Made by a program: the position numbers and the translations under genes
The notes under the pieces: model-generated
The model's input: only the letters and a program-made list of their open reading frames with translations
Database searches by the model: none
What the model was told of the DNA's origin: nothing
DNA from: an uncultured Oscillospiraceae bacterium
GTDB lineage: Bacteria > Bacillota > Clostridia > Oscillospirales > Oscillospiraceae
DNA: 64,000 nt
Direction: 5' to 3'
Assembly (NCBI GenBank): GCA_934512135.1
Contig: CAKSWT010000008.1
Location: forward strand, 1 to 64,000
Part shown: in pieces, positions 31,550 through 38,913 of the stretch
How the letters are laid out: every line of letters begins with the position of its first letter
Numbering within the stretch: position 1 is the first letter of the stretch

Positions 31550-32287
31550 ATGCAAGTGAACTATAAAATGACCATACAGTACGACGGAACCCGGTATTCC
31601 GGCTGGCAGCGTCAGGGAAATACGGAGCATACCATCCAGGCGCGGGTGGAGCGGGCGCTGACGGAACTGCTGGGGGTACCGGTGGAGGTCGCCGGTTCCG
31701 GTCGAACAGATGCCGGAGTCCATGCCCTGGGACAGGTGGCCAATTTCCATACGCAGGCGCCAGTGCCTGAGGACGCACTGCTCCAACTCAGCGGGCTGCT
31801 GCCTGGAGATATTGCAGTGACCCGGTTGAGCCCGGCGTCTCCCCGGTTTCATGCCCGGCTCAGCGCCCGGGAAAAGACCTATCGCTATACGGTGTGGAAC
31901 AGCCCTATTCCCGATGTGTTCGGGCGTCGGTTCCAGTACCAGTTGGGGGAACCCCTGGATGATGAGGCCATGGCCCAGGGGGCGCGGCTACTGTTGGGAA
32001 CTCACGATTTTGCGGGGTACTCCACCGGACGGACGAAAAAAACCACAGTGCGGCATCTTCGAGATATTCGGATCTGCCGGGATGGGGCAAAGGTCGAGAT
32101 GTACTTTACCGGCAACGGGTTCTTGCGGAATATGGTTCGTATTCTGGCGGGGACCCTACTGGAGGTGGGGCTGGGAATGCGCACACCGGAAAGCGTGACA
32201 GAGCCGCTGGAGACCGGTGATCGCCAGCGGGCGGGAGCTACGGCACCGCCCCAGGGACTGTGTCTGATGGAGGTGGATTACGGATGA
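31550..32287 (+). CDS. truA: tRNA pseudouridine(38-40) synthase TruA
   Basis: A 245-aa enzyme that makes pseudouridine at positions 38-40 of tRNA anticodon stems. The N-terminal KMTIQYDGTRYSGWQRQ and the catalytic Asp in GSGRTDAGVHALGQVANF near residue 48 are diagnostic; FLRNMVRILAGTLLEVG near 192 is the other conserved part. Start is ATG 31550 (MQVNYKM) or ATG 31568 (MTIQYDG); the promoter at 31533-31538 rules out the earlier TTG. It overlaps the next gene by 4 bp. Confidence 0.94.
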   Translation: MQVNYKMTIQYDGTRYSGWQRQGNTEHTIQARVERALTELLGVPVEVAGSGRTDAGVHALGQVANFHTQAPVPEDALLQLSGLLPGDIAVTRLSPASPRFHARLSAREKTYRYTVWNSPIPDVFGRRFQYQLGEPLDDEAMAQGARLLLGTHDFAGYSTGRTKKTTVRHLRDIRICRDGAKVEMYFTGNGFLRNMVRILAGTLLEVGLGMRTPESVTEPLETGDRQRAGATAPPQGLCLMEVDYG

Positions 32288-32625
32288 ATATTCAAATCTA
32301 TGGGGTGTCCAAATCAGCGGATACCCGAAAGGCCGAGCGGTACTTTAAAGAGCGACGCATCAAGTTCCAGTCAGTGGACCTTAAGAAATACGCCATGAGC
32401 GGACGGGAGTTCGACAGTGTGCTCCGGGCGGTAGGCGGCATTGAGTGCCTGGTGGACTGGGAAGGAAAAAGCCCGGACCTGGATCTGCTTCGCTATCTGG
32501 CGGAGGACCGGGACAAGGAGGATAAGGTCTTTGAGAACCAGCTGCTTATGCGGCTGCCGGTGGTGCGGAACGGAAGCAAAGCTACGGTGGGCTATGCCCC
32601 GGAGGTTTGGGAGAACTGGGAATGA
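32284..32625 (+). CDS. ArsC/Spx-family thioredoxin-fold protein without the catalytic cysteine
   Basis: A 113-aa protein with the ArsC/Spx/YffB fold: IQIYGVSKSADTRKAERYFKERRIKFQSVDLKK at the N-terminus (residues 3-35, in fragments), then a helical domain with RLPVVRNGSKATVGY near 87-102. The usual catalytic Cys (Y-G-x-x-x-C) is Ser and no Cys follows, so it cannot be an arsenate reductase and is unlikely to be a redox-active Spx. It may bind RNA polymerase or another partner. ATG 32284 overlaps truA; the next gene overlaps by 4 bp. Confidence 0.82.
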   Translation: MNIQIYGVSKSADTRKAERYFKERRIKFQSVDLKKYAMSGREFDSVLRAVGGIECLVDWEGKSPDLDLLRYLAEDRDKEDKVFENQLLMRLPVVRNGSKATVGYAPEVWENWE

Positions 32626-32870
32626 CGGAGCTACGAAGGCTCTCCGGAGTGGGCCGGGAGACAGAGCAGGACCTGTTGGCCCTGGGGTATTCCACCATAG
32701 CATCCCTTAAGAACGCAGACCCTCAGGTGCTTTATGACCAGGAATGCGCCATGAAGGGAACTGTGGTGGATCGGTGTCAGCTGTATGTCTACCGGTGTGT
32801 AGTATATCAGTGCAGCACCCCTGACCCGGAGCCGGAGAAGTGCCGGTGGTGGTATTGGAAAGATAAGTAA
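32622..32870 (+). CDS. helix-hairpin-helix protein of the Cdd1 ('pathogenicity locus') family
   Basis: An 82-aa protein beginning with a helix-hairpin-helix pair (LRRLSGVGRETEQDLLALGYSTIASLKNADP, in fragments) that often binds nucleic acid backbones. The second half has Cys residues (DQECAMKG, DRCQLYVYRCVVYQC) and ends CRWWYWKDK, as in the Cdd1 family named from Clostridioides difficile. Function unknown. Translation is coupled to the ArsC-like gene (ATGA-type overlap). Confidence 0.75.
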   Translation: MTELRRLSGVGRETEQDLLALGYSTIASLKNADPQVLYDQECAMKGTVVDRCQLYVYRCVVYQCSTPDPEPEKCRWWYWKDK

Positions 32871-32881
32871 GGAGGAAAATC

Positions 32882-33661
32882 ATGTCCGAAACAATTTTGA
32901 CCGAACGGCTGGGCCGGGTGGCGGTGGTATATCTAAACCGCCCGGAGACCTTGAACTGCTTTAACAATGAACTGCTGGAGACCCTGGCGGAGACCCTTGA
33001 GGCCTTGGATGCGGATCCGGAGGTGCGCTGTGTGGTGCTCACCGGTTCCGGACGGGCCTTCTGTGCCGGAGGAGATTTAAACGTCCTTATGGACTGTGAC
33101 AGCCAGGAGAAAAGTGACGAGAATATGCGTGTGGCCAATGAGGCGGTCACGGTGCTGTTCCGGATGCATACGCCCACTGTGGCCATGGTAAATGGCGCAG
33201 CGGCAGGTGCGGGATTTAATCTGGCGCTGGCCTGCGACCTGATCTTTGCTTCGGAGAAAGCAAAATTTATGCAGTCCTTCGTGAACGTGGGTATCGCCTC
33301 AGACTGCGGCGGCCATTATCTTCTGGAGAAGGCGGTGGGCCGCCATCTGGCCAAGGAGCTGATGTTTACCGCTCGGCCGGTCACCGCCCAGGAAGGGAAC
33401 GCCTTGGGGTTTGTCAACCGGGTTTGCCCGCCGGAGGCCCTCCGGGAGGAGACCCTTCGGTTTGCCGCAGAGCTGGCGGATAAGGCTCCGCTGGCCATTG
33501 CGGCCTCCAAGCAGCTGCTGAATCGGGCGGAGGAGCTGAGCCTGGAGGATGTTCTGGCGGCGGAGAAGGCCCAACAGGGGCCGCTGCTTCTGTCCCACGA
33601 CTGCAAGGAGGGCATCGCCGCCTTCCGGGAGAAGCGGAAGCCGGAGTTTACCGGTGCTTAA
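32882..33661 (+). CDS. enoyl-CoA hydratase/isomerase family protein (crotonase fold)
   Basis: A 259-aa crotonase-fold acyl-CoA enzyme. The oxyanion-hole loops are seen as GSGRAFCAGGDLNVL near residue 57 and NGAAAGAGFNLALACD near 104. The two catalytic Glu of true enoyl-CoA hydratase align with Asn in GAGFNLAL and in SFVNVG, while an Asp stands in NVGIASDCGG near 140, as in PaaG-type isomerases. I therefore expect an isomerase or another crotonase activity. GGAGG lies upstream of ATG 32882. It overlaps the flavoprotein gene by 8 bp. Confidence 0.85.
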   Translation: MSETILTERLGRVAVVYLNRPETLNCFNNELLETLAETLEALDADPEVRCVVLTGSGRAFCAGGDLNVLMDCDSQEKSDENMRVANEAVTVLFRMHTPTVAMVNGAAAGAGFNLALACDLIFASEKAKFMQSFVNVGIASDCGGHYLLEKAVGRHLAKELMFTARPVTAQEGNALGFVNRVCPPEALREETLRFAAELADKAPLAIAASKQLLNRAEELSLEDVLAAEKAQQGPLLLSHDCKEGIAAFREKRKPEFTGA

Positions 33662-35228
33662 GGTCCAAGGGCTGCGGCTTCGTCCCGGAGAAGCGGAGTC
33701 GGCGCTCACCCAGAAGGCTCAGCGGGAGCTGGGCTGTGAGATCCAGGGATTTCAGGTACTCCGCCGGTCGGTAGACGCCCGGAAAAAGGATGATATCGCC
33801 TTGGTTTATGCCATTGCCGTGAAGGTGGCCCATGAAAAGCAGGTGCTGAAGAAATGCCGCAGCAAAAAGGTGTCCTTCTATGAGGATGCTCGGTATGCCT
33901 TCCCGGTGACCCGGCTTCGGCTGCCTCGCCGTCCTGTGATTGTGGGAATGGGGCCCGGAGGGCTGTTTTGCGGTCTGATGTTGGCCCGCGTTGGCGCTCG
34001 ACCCATTTTGCTGGAGCGGGGCCAGGATGTAGATACCCGCACCGAGGATGTGGCGGCCTTTTGGTCCTCCGGTACACTGTTGCCGGAGAGCAATGTGCAG
34101 TTTGGAGAGGGCGGGGCCGGAACATTCTCCGACGGAAAGCTCAATACCGGCGTCAACGACCCCAGAATGGAGTTTATCCTTGCAGAGCTGGCGGCGCACG
34201 GTGCGCCGCCGGAGATCCGCTATGATGCAGCGCCCCATGTGGGAACGGACTATCTCCGGCAGGTGGTAAAGTCCATTCGGGAGGAGCTGATTTCTCTGGG
34301 GGCGGAGGTGCGTTTTCGGCACCGGCTCACCGGGATTTTGACCGAGAACGGTGCCCTTCGAGGACTTCAAGTTCAGGGACCGGAGGGGATATATACCCTG
34401 GAGACGGACAATGCGGTTTTGGCCATCGGCCACAGCGCCCGGGATACGTTCCAAATGCTCTACGACGCCGGTGTGCCCATGGAGCCGAAGCGGTTTGCTA
34501 TTGGCGTCCGGATTGAGCACCTTCAGCGGGACGTGACGATAAGCCAGTATGGGGCGGAGATTGGGGGACTTCCTGCGGCATCCTATAAGCTCTCCTGCCA
34601 CCCGGACACGGGCCATGGGGCCTTTTCCTTCTGCGTCTGCCCGGGAGGACAGGTGGTGGCGGCCGCCTCGGAGCCGGGACGGCTCTGCACCAACGGCATG
34701 AGTCTTCACGCCCGGGATGGGGAGAATATCAACGGAGGACTGTTAGTGTCTGTGGGGCCGGAGGACTTCGGCTCGGACCATCCACTGGGAGGAATGGCGC
34801 TCCAGCGGAGGCTGGAGGAAGCGGCCTTCCACCTGGGAGGGGAAAACTACCATGCGCCGGCTCAGCTGGTGGGGGATTTCTTGGCGGGCCGTCCCTCTGC
34901 GGGCCCGGGACGGGTACAGCCAAGCTACCGCCCGGGAGTTACCTGGACGGATTTGCACCGCTGTTTGCCGTCGGTGATTACAGATACTCTGGAGGTGGCA
35001 ATTCCAGTCCTTGGGAAAAAGCTCCGCGGCTTTGATGACCCGGAAGCGGTGCTCACCGCAGTGGAGAGCCGCAGCTCCAGTCCGGTGCGCATTTCCCGCG
35101 ATGATACCGGACAGAGCGCTGTCCGTGGGCTGTATCCCTGCGGGGAGGGAGCGGGCTACGCCGGAGGGATTATGTCCGCTGCGGCAGACGGCATCCGAAT
35201 TGCGGAGCGAGTCTGCGCCAATCAGTGA
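33654..35228 (+). CDS. FAD-dependent oxidoreductase (FAD-dependent dehydrogenase family)
   Basis: A 524-aa flavoprotein. After an N-terminal alpha/beta extension (residues 1-85, VSFYEDARYAFPV), the FAD-binding Rossmann motif is RPVIVGMGPGGLFCGLMLARVGARPILLERG near residue 88 (in fragments), then GEGGAGTFSDGKLNTG near 150, and the C-terminal GLYPCGEGAGYAGGIMSAAADGIRIAE binding the flavin. Start GTG 33654 with GGAG 7 nt before; it overlaps the crotonase gene. The reaction is unknown. Members are widespread in Firmicutes and are annotated as oxidoreductase or uncharacterized FAD dehydrogenase. Confidence 0.85.
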   Translation: MLKVQGLRLRPGEAESALTQKAQRELGCEIQGFQVLRRSVDARKKDDIALVYAIAVKVAHEKQVLKKCRSKKVSFYEDARYAFPVTRLRLPRRPVIVGMGPGGLFCGLMLARVGARPILLERGQDVDTRTEDVAAFWSSGTLLPESNVQFGEGGAGTFSDGKLNTGVNDPRMEFILAELAAHGAPPEIRYDAAPHVGTDYLRQVVKSIREELISLGAEVRFRHRLTGILTENGALRGLQVQGPEGIYTLETDNAVLAIGHSARDTFQMLYDAGVPMEPKRFAIGVRIEHLQRDVTISQYGAEIGGLPAASYKLSCHPDTGHGAFSFCVCPGGQVVAAASEPGRLCTNGMSLHARDGENINGGLLVSVGPEDFGSDHPLGGMALQRRLEEAAFHLGGENYHAPAQLVGDFLAGRPSAGPGRVQPSYRPGVTWTDLHRCLPSVITDTLEVAIPVLGKKLRGFDDPEAVLTAVESRSSSPVRISRDDTGQSAVRGLYPCGEGAGYAGGIMSAAADGIRIAERVCANQ

Positions 35229-35321
35229 TTTTTTTGTCGAATTTCCTCGATTTCTTTTTCTTTCCCAATGGAGAAAAATGTGCTTTAATGGTGACAGAAA
35301 AAGAACAAAGGAGCGACAAAA

Positions 35322-35591
35322 GTGAAACAAATTCTGGCAATCGAACAGACGGCATCCCTTCCCGCCGGAACCGTCCATCTTCGCTATCGTCTTCTGGCAG
35401 AGACGAAGCATGCGGGAGAAGCCCACTACAGCGCCGCGGCGGAAATCACAGAAACCGGCGAGTGGAGCGCCGTGCTGGACCTCACCACCAACCGAACTCT
35501 GGCCTTGGAGTTTCTCCGGCGCATATCCCAGGGCACGGTAACGCCTGTGACACTGGTGGAGGTGGCAGAGGACTTTGTGGCGGAGATTTGA
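35322..35591 (+). CDS. small protein, DUF6514-like
   Basis: An 89-aa protein with GTG start after AAGGAG. The pattern VHLRYRLLAETKHAGEAHYSAAAEITETGE and a C-terminal VTPVTLVEVAEDFVAEI (shown in fragments) resembles the DUF6514 family of small clostridial proteins, which have no known role. No signal peptide or membrane segment. It stands alone between the flavoprotein and nrdR. The family match is from memory of the pattern and is moderate. Confidence 0.55.
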   Translation: MKQILAIEQTASLPAGTVHLRYRLLAETKHAGEAHYSAAAEITETGEWSAVLDLTTNRTLALEFLRRISQGTVTPVTLVEVAEDFVAEI

Positions 35592-35600
35592 GGAAAAGGC

Positions 35601-35629
35601 TGGACAAGCGGCGAATTTTCTGCTATGAT
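35601..35629 (+). promoter_or_regulatory. nrdR: promoter of nrdR
   Basis: TGGACA (35601-35606), 17-bp spacer, TATGAT (35624-35629), 34 bp before nrdR. Confidence 0.65.
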
Positions 35630-35663
35630 GAGGTCAATTATGTCAACGGAGGCGGTATTGACC

Positions 35664-36119
35664 ATGAAATGCCCGTATTGTTCCTATGAAGAGAGCAAGG
35701 TTGTGGATTCCCGGCATTCGGAGGACGGTCTGTCCATCCGCCGCCGGAGAGAATGTCTTCAGTGTGGCAAGCGGTTCACCACCTATGAGACTGTGGAGAG
35801 CTTGCCGATCATTGTGGTGAAAAAGGATGGGCGCCGGCAGACCTTTGACCGAAACAAAGTACTTAACGGTATGGTCCGGGCCTGTGAAAAGCGGCCGGTA
35901 CCTATGGCCAGCCTGGAGACGGCCACCGGGGAGATCGAGCAGATTGTTCAGAACTCCCTGGAGCGGGAGGTTCGCAGCGATTACATTGGGGAACTGGTGA
36001 TGGAGCGGCTCAAGCCGCTGGACGAGGTCAGCTATGTGCGGTTTGCCTCGGTATATCGTCAGTTCAAGGACATCAACAGCTTTATGAACGAGCTGAACAA
36101 GATTCTGGCAGAAAAGTAA
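35664..36119 (+). CDS. nrdR: transcriptional regulator NrdR
   Basis: A 151-aa repressor of ribonucleotide reductase genes. It begins with the NrdR zinc ribbon MKCPYCSYEESKVVDSR...CLQCGKRFTTYE and continues with an ATP-cone domain (IIVVKKDGRRQTFDRNKVLNGMVRAC near residue 48). Length is canonical (about 150 aa). ATG 35664 is the standard start; a TTG 6 bp upstream has a better spaced GGAGG. Targets (nrd genes) are not in the window. Confidence 0.96.
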   Translation: MKCPYCSYEESKVVDSRHSEDGLSIRRRRECLQCGKRFTTYETVESLPIIVVKKDGRRQTFDRNKVLNGMVRACEKRPVPMASLETATGEIEQIVQNSLEREVRSDYIGELVMERLKPLDEVSYVRFASVYRQFKDINSFMNELNKILAEK

Positions 36120-36121
36120 CG

Positions 36122-36154
36122 AAGGCGGCGGCTGGGTTCAGCCGCCGCCTTTTC
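36122..36154 (+). terminator. intrinsic terminator after nrdR
   Basis: A perfect 13-bp stem (AAGGCGGCGGCTG / CAGCCGCCGCCTT, loop GGTT) followed by TT. Confidence 0.75.
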
Positions 36155-36170
36155 CTGAGGAGGGGAGTCT

Positions 36171-36848
36171 ATGGAAATACCTATCATCTATCAGGATCGG
36201 CGCATATTGGTGGCGGTGAAGCCTGTGGGGGTGCGGTCCACCAATGAGCCTGGGGGAATGCCGGAGCGAATCCGCCAGACACTGGGGCAGCCGGAGGCCT
36301 GCGTCCGGACGGTCCATCGATTGGATCAGGTGGTAGGAGGATTGATGGTGTTTGCCAGGTCCCAGCGGGCGGCCGCAATCCTCTCCCAGGACATCCGGGA
36401 GCGTCGGTTTGAGAAACGTTATTTTGCTGTGGTCCACGGAGTCCCGGAGGCCCCGGAGGGGAACATGCGGGACCTGCTCTGGCGGTCGCCTCAGGAGCGA
36501 AAGACCTATGTGACGGATACTCCCGGGAAGGGGGCCTTGGCTGCGGAGCTGTCCTATAGGACGCTGGAAACGGTGTCGCACCGCTCCTTGGTGGAGATCG
36601 CCTTGGGAACCGGGCGGACGCATCAGATCCGTGCTCAGTTTGCCGCCAGAGGGATGCCTTTGGTGGGGGACGGAAAGTATGGGGCTCCGGAGGAGGGGAG
36701 AGGGATTGCCCTCTGGTCCTGCTTTTTAGGGTTCCGCCACCCGGAGACGGACCTGCCGATGACCTTCTTCCTCCGTCCGCCGGAGACGGACCCATGGATG
36801 CGATTTTCCAATTGGACAGCAGAGAGCGACCCTTCAGAGGACAAATAA
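36171..36848 (+). CDS. RluA-family pseudouridine synthase
   Basis: A 225-aa pseudouridine synthase. The catalytic Asp is in TVHRLDQVVGGLMVFARS near residue 46, with the family's IIYQDRRILVAVKPVGV near 5, RFEKRYFAVVHG near 80 and LGTGRTHQIRAQFAARGMPLVGDGKYG near 145. The variant HRLDQVVGG differs from the common HRLDxxTSG. No S4 domain is present, so it is of the short RluA/RluC type; the target (rRNA or tRNA) is not known. AGGAGGGGAG precedes the ATG. Confidence 0.88.
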   Translation: MEIPIIYQDRRILVAVKPVGVRSTNEPGGMPERIRQTLGQPEACVRTVHRLDQVVGGLMVFARSQRAAAILSQDIRERRFEKRYFAVVHGVPEAPEGNMRDLLWRSPQERKTYVTDTPGKGALAAELSYRTLETVSHRSLVEIALGTGRTHQIRAQFAARGMPLVGDGKYGAPEEGRGIALWSCFLGFRHPETDLPMTFFLRPPETDPWMRFSNWTAESDPSEDK

Positions 36849-36867
36849 ATACCAGAAACGGCCCGTG

Positions 36868-36905
36868 CCGGCTGCGCAGAATTGCGCAGTCGGTTTTGCG
36901 TTTTT
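36868..36905 (+). terminator. intrinsic terminator after the pseudouridine synthase gene
   Basis: An 11-bp stem with one G-U pair (CCGGCTGCGCA / TGCGCAGTCGG, loop GAAT) followed by TTTTGCGTTTTT. Confidence 0.85.
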
Positions 36906-37393
36906 GACGGGAGAATCTTGGGCGGGAAATCCAAACTTTTCTGCCGCTGAGTCAAAGAGTACTGCAACGGCAGGGGAGGGGATAACGGGAGAAGGAGACT
37001 ACCAGTGATTACAAGACTGTAACTTTTTGAGAAAACGACGGTGTTTATGTAAACTTGCGTAAACTGTCGAAAAGTGCGGATGAAAGCACGAAATAACAAT
37101 GTTACGACGTGCGCGAATCAAGTCGAAAGTGTTACCGTTATGAAACTAATTCAAAAATCGTTACGAGATAGCGACGTCAAAGTGCACAAAATTAAAAGCA
37201 TAAAGCTGTACAACACCTCTATAAAAACGACTAGATGTGGTAAAATTCGACGAGAAGAACACAAATTCTTGATTTCTGCTCAAAAAATATTTACATTTTG
37301 TAATTGACATTCGCGCAAAGAACGTGTATGATTTCAGCAGACAAAAGAAGTTGATACAGGTTTCATTCAAAAATAACGAGCGAGGTTTCCGAT
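36906..37393 (+). other. AT-rich intergenic island upstream of the SleB-like gene
   Basis: About 490 bp, mostly much richer in A+T than the surroundings, holding no supported gene (a 77-codon frame at 37074-37307 lacks a binding site and any family sense). Several copies of CGAAA/GTCGAAA occur, and the promoter of the hydrolase is at its right end. It may be a long leader or a regulator-binding region. Confidence 0.5.
37304..37332 (+). promoter_or_regulatory. promoter of the SleB-like gene
   Basis: A perfect TTGACA (37304-37309), 17-bp spacer, TATGAT (37327-37332), 61 bp before the ATG. Confidence 0.8.
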
Positions 37394-38023
37394 ATGATCC
37401 ATAAACTACGAGTGATATGTCCTACTTTCGTGGTGTGCCTTGCCGTGATGGTGTTCTGTGTATTTGGGATGGATTCCAAGGCTGCGTCAGTTCCCTCCGG
37501 CGAAGAAAGCGCCACTGCGGTGACCTATACTGCCGATGCCTGGTCCGACGGCGGCATGGCGGAGCCCACGGCGGCAAAGCCGGAGCGGCTGGAGCCCACC
37601 GATAGTCCTTCCGATACGGACACTGTTCCGGCCCAAGCCCATCGGGACAGCGGCTATCAGCTCCAGGATGAGGAGCGCGTCATGGTGGAGCGAATCGTCA
37701 TGTGCGAGGCCGGCGGAGAAGGGGAGAAGGGCCAGATGATGGTGGCCCAGTGTATTCTTGAGGGAATGCTCCGGTATCATTACTCCATTGACGAGTACAT
37801 AGACAACTACAAGGTCATGATCACCAGCTATGACAACGTCACCGACGAGGTGCGGAATTCTGTCTCCCGGGTCTTTGACAACGGCGAGCGGGTCATTCCC
37901 GACAAGGTGGACCTCTGGTATAACCCGGCCATCACCCCCTCTGACTGGCACGAGGAACAGCAGTATGTCATCACCGTGGGGAGCCACCGGTTCTTCTGGA
38001 TGATCGACAATAACAACACATGA
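37394..38023 (+). CDS. secreted cell wall hydrolase, SleB-like (Hydrolase_2)
   Basis: A 209-aa protein with a Sec signal peptide (IHKLRVICPTFVVCLAVMVF, residues 2-21, cleavage probably after the SKA region near 30), an acidic low-complexity linker to about 90, and a C-terminal Hydrolase_2/SleB domain. The domain shows VERIVMCEAGGEGEKGQMMVAQCI near residue 97, containing the catalytic-type Glu, and QQYVITVGSHRFFW at the end. SleB proteins are spore cortex-lytic; this one has no peptidoglycan-binding repeat, so it could act on vegetative or spore wall. It stands alone with its own promoter and terminator. Confidence 0.88.
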   Translation: MIHKLRVICPTFVVCLAVMVFCVFGMDSKAASVPSGEESATAVTYTADAWSDGGMAEPTAAKPERLEPTDSPSDTDTVPAQAHRDSGYQLQDEERVMVERIVMCEAGGEGEKGQMMVAQCILEGMLRYHYSIDEYIDNYKVMITSYDNVTDEVRNSVSRVFDNGERVIPDKVDLWYNPAITPSDWHEEQQYVITVGSHRFFWMIDNNNT

Positions 38024-38035
38024 TGGTTATTTTGC

Positions 38036-38065
38036 AAAACGGCTGAGGAGTTCTCAGCCGTTTTT
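38036..38065 (+). terminator. intrinsic terminator after the SleB-like gene
   Basis: A 12-bp stem (AAAACGGCTGAG / CTCAGCCGTTTT, 5-nt loop) with the T-run as part of the stem and a further T. Confidence 0.88.
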
Positions 38066-38150
38066 CTTGGGCTTTTTGTGACTTTTACTGAAAGTTTAAA
38101 AACATTACACAAACTTTGCTTTTGCCCTTCCGCTTTTCGACGTTTTCTGC

Positions 38151-38156
38151 TATGAT
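38151..38156 (+). promoter_or_regulatory. -10 element of the response regulator gene
   Basis: TATGAT 18 bp before the ATG, with no good -35 at 17-18 bp. A weak -35 suggests an activated promoter. Confidence 0.45.
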
Positions 38157-38174
38157 ATGAGCGAGGGGATATGC

Positions 38175-38846
38175 ATGAAGATATTCATAGTGGAAGATGA
38201 CCCGGAGATTCGCGAGCTGGAGAGCTACGCCCTTCAGGCCAGCGGCTTTGAAACCCGGTGCTTCCCGGAGGGGGAGAGCTTTCTCCGCGCCCTTCGTCAG
38301 GAGAAGCCAGCGCTGGTACTGCTGGATGTGATGCTCCCGGGGGCCAATGGGCTGGAGCTGCTAAAGCAGATTCGCAGTCAGGCGGATACAGCGTCTTTGC
38401 CGGTGATCCTGGTGACTGCCAAATCCACGGAGTTGGATACGGTTCGAGGCCTGGATATGGGGGCAGATGACTATATTGCCAAGCCCTTTGGAGTGATGGA
38501 GCTGGTGAGCCGTGTCCGGGCCAGGACTCGGAATCTGGAACCGGCAGACAAAGTCCTTCGCTTCGGTGGCCTGACCCTTAATGAGACAGGACGCAGCGTT
38601 CTGGTAGCGGGGAAGCCTTGCGAGCTGACCTATAAGGAGTTTGAGCTGCTGGATCTGCTGATGATCAATGCCGGACGGGTTCTGAGCCGGGAGATTATTA
38701 TGGAGCGGATCTGGGGATATGATTATGGTGGGTCCAGCCGAACCCTGGACATGCACATCAAGACGCTTCGGCAGAAGCTGGGGCCCTGCGGCCCGATGAT
38801 CCATACGGTGCGCAATGTGGGCTACCGTTTGGAAGAGCTTTCATGA
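38175..38846 (+). CDS. OmpR/PhoB-family response regulator (orphan)
   Basis: A 223-aa two-component response regulator: receiver domain with acidic pair IVEDD near residue 7, phospho-acceptor Asp in LVLLDVMLPGANG near 52, and Lys in ILVTAKS near 101; C-terminal winged helix from about 130 with LTYKEFELLDLLMINAGRVLSRE. There is no histidine kinase nearby. The neighbour is a Na/Pi cotransporter with PhoU domain, so a phosphate role is plausible but inferred. ATG 38175 follows GAGGGGA. Confidence 0.9.
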   Translation: MKIFIVEDDPEIRELESYALQASGFETRCFPEGESFLRALRQEKPALVLLDVMLPGANGLELLKQIRSQADTASLPVILVTAKSTELDTVRGLDMGADDYIAKPFGVMELVSRVRARTRNLEPADKVLRFGGLTLNETGRSVLVAGKPCELTYKEFELLDLLMINAGRVLSREIIMERIWGYDYGGSSRTLDMHIKTLRQKLGPCGPMIHTVRNVGYRLEELS

Positions 38847-38913
38847 TCAAAACAATGCAGGCGGGGCATGCCCCGTCCTAATTTTGGATGAGAACTGAGG
38901 AAGTGGAAACTGA

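Noticed and set aside
37074..37307. A 77-codon frame in the AT-rich island
   Set aside because: No ribosome binding site, no family resemblance, composition like random AT-rich sequence.
36906..37393. A ydaO/c-di-AMP riboswitch before the wall hydrolase gene
   Set aside because: I could not find the conserved GGGG/AACC-type core pattern, so nothing was annotated.
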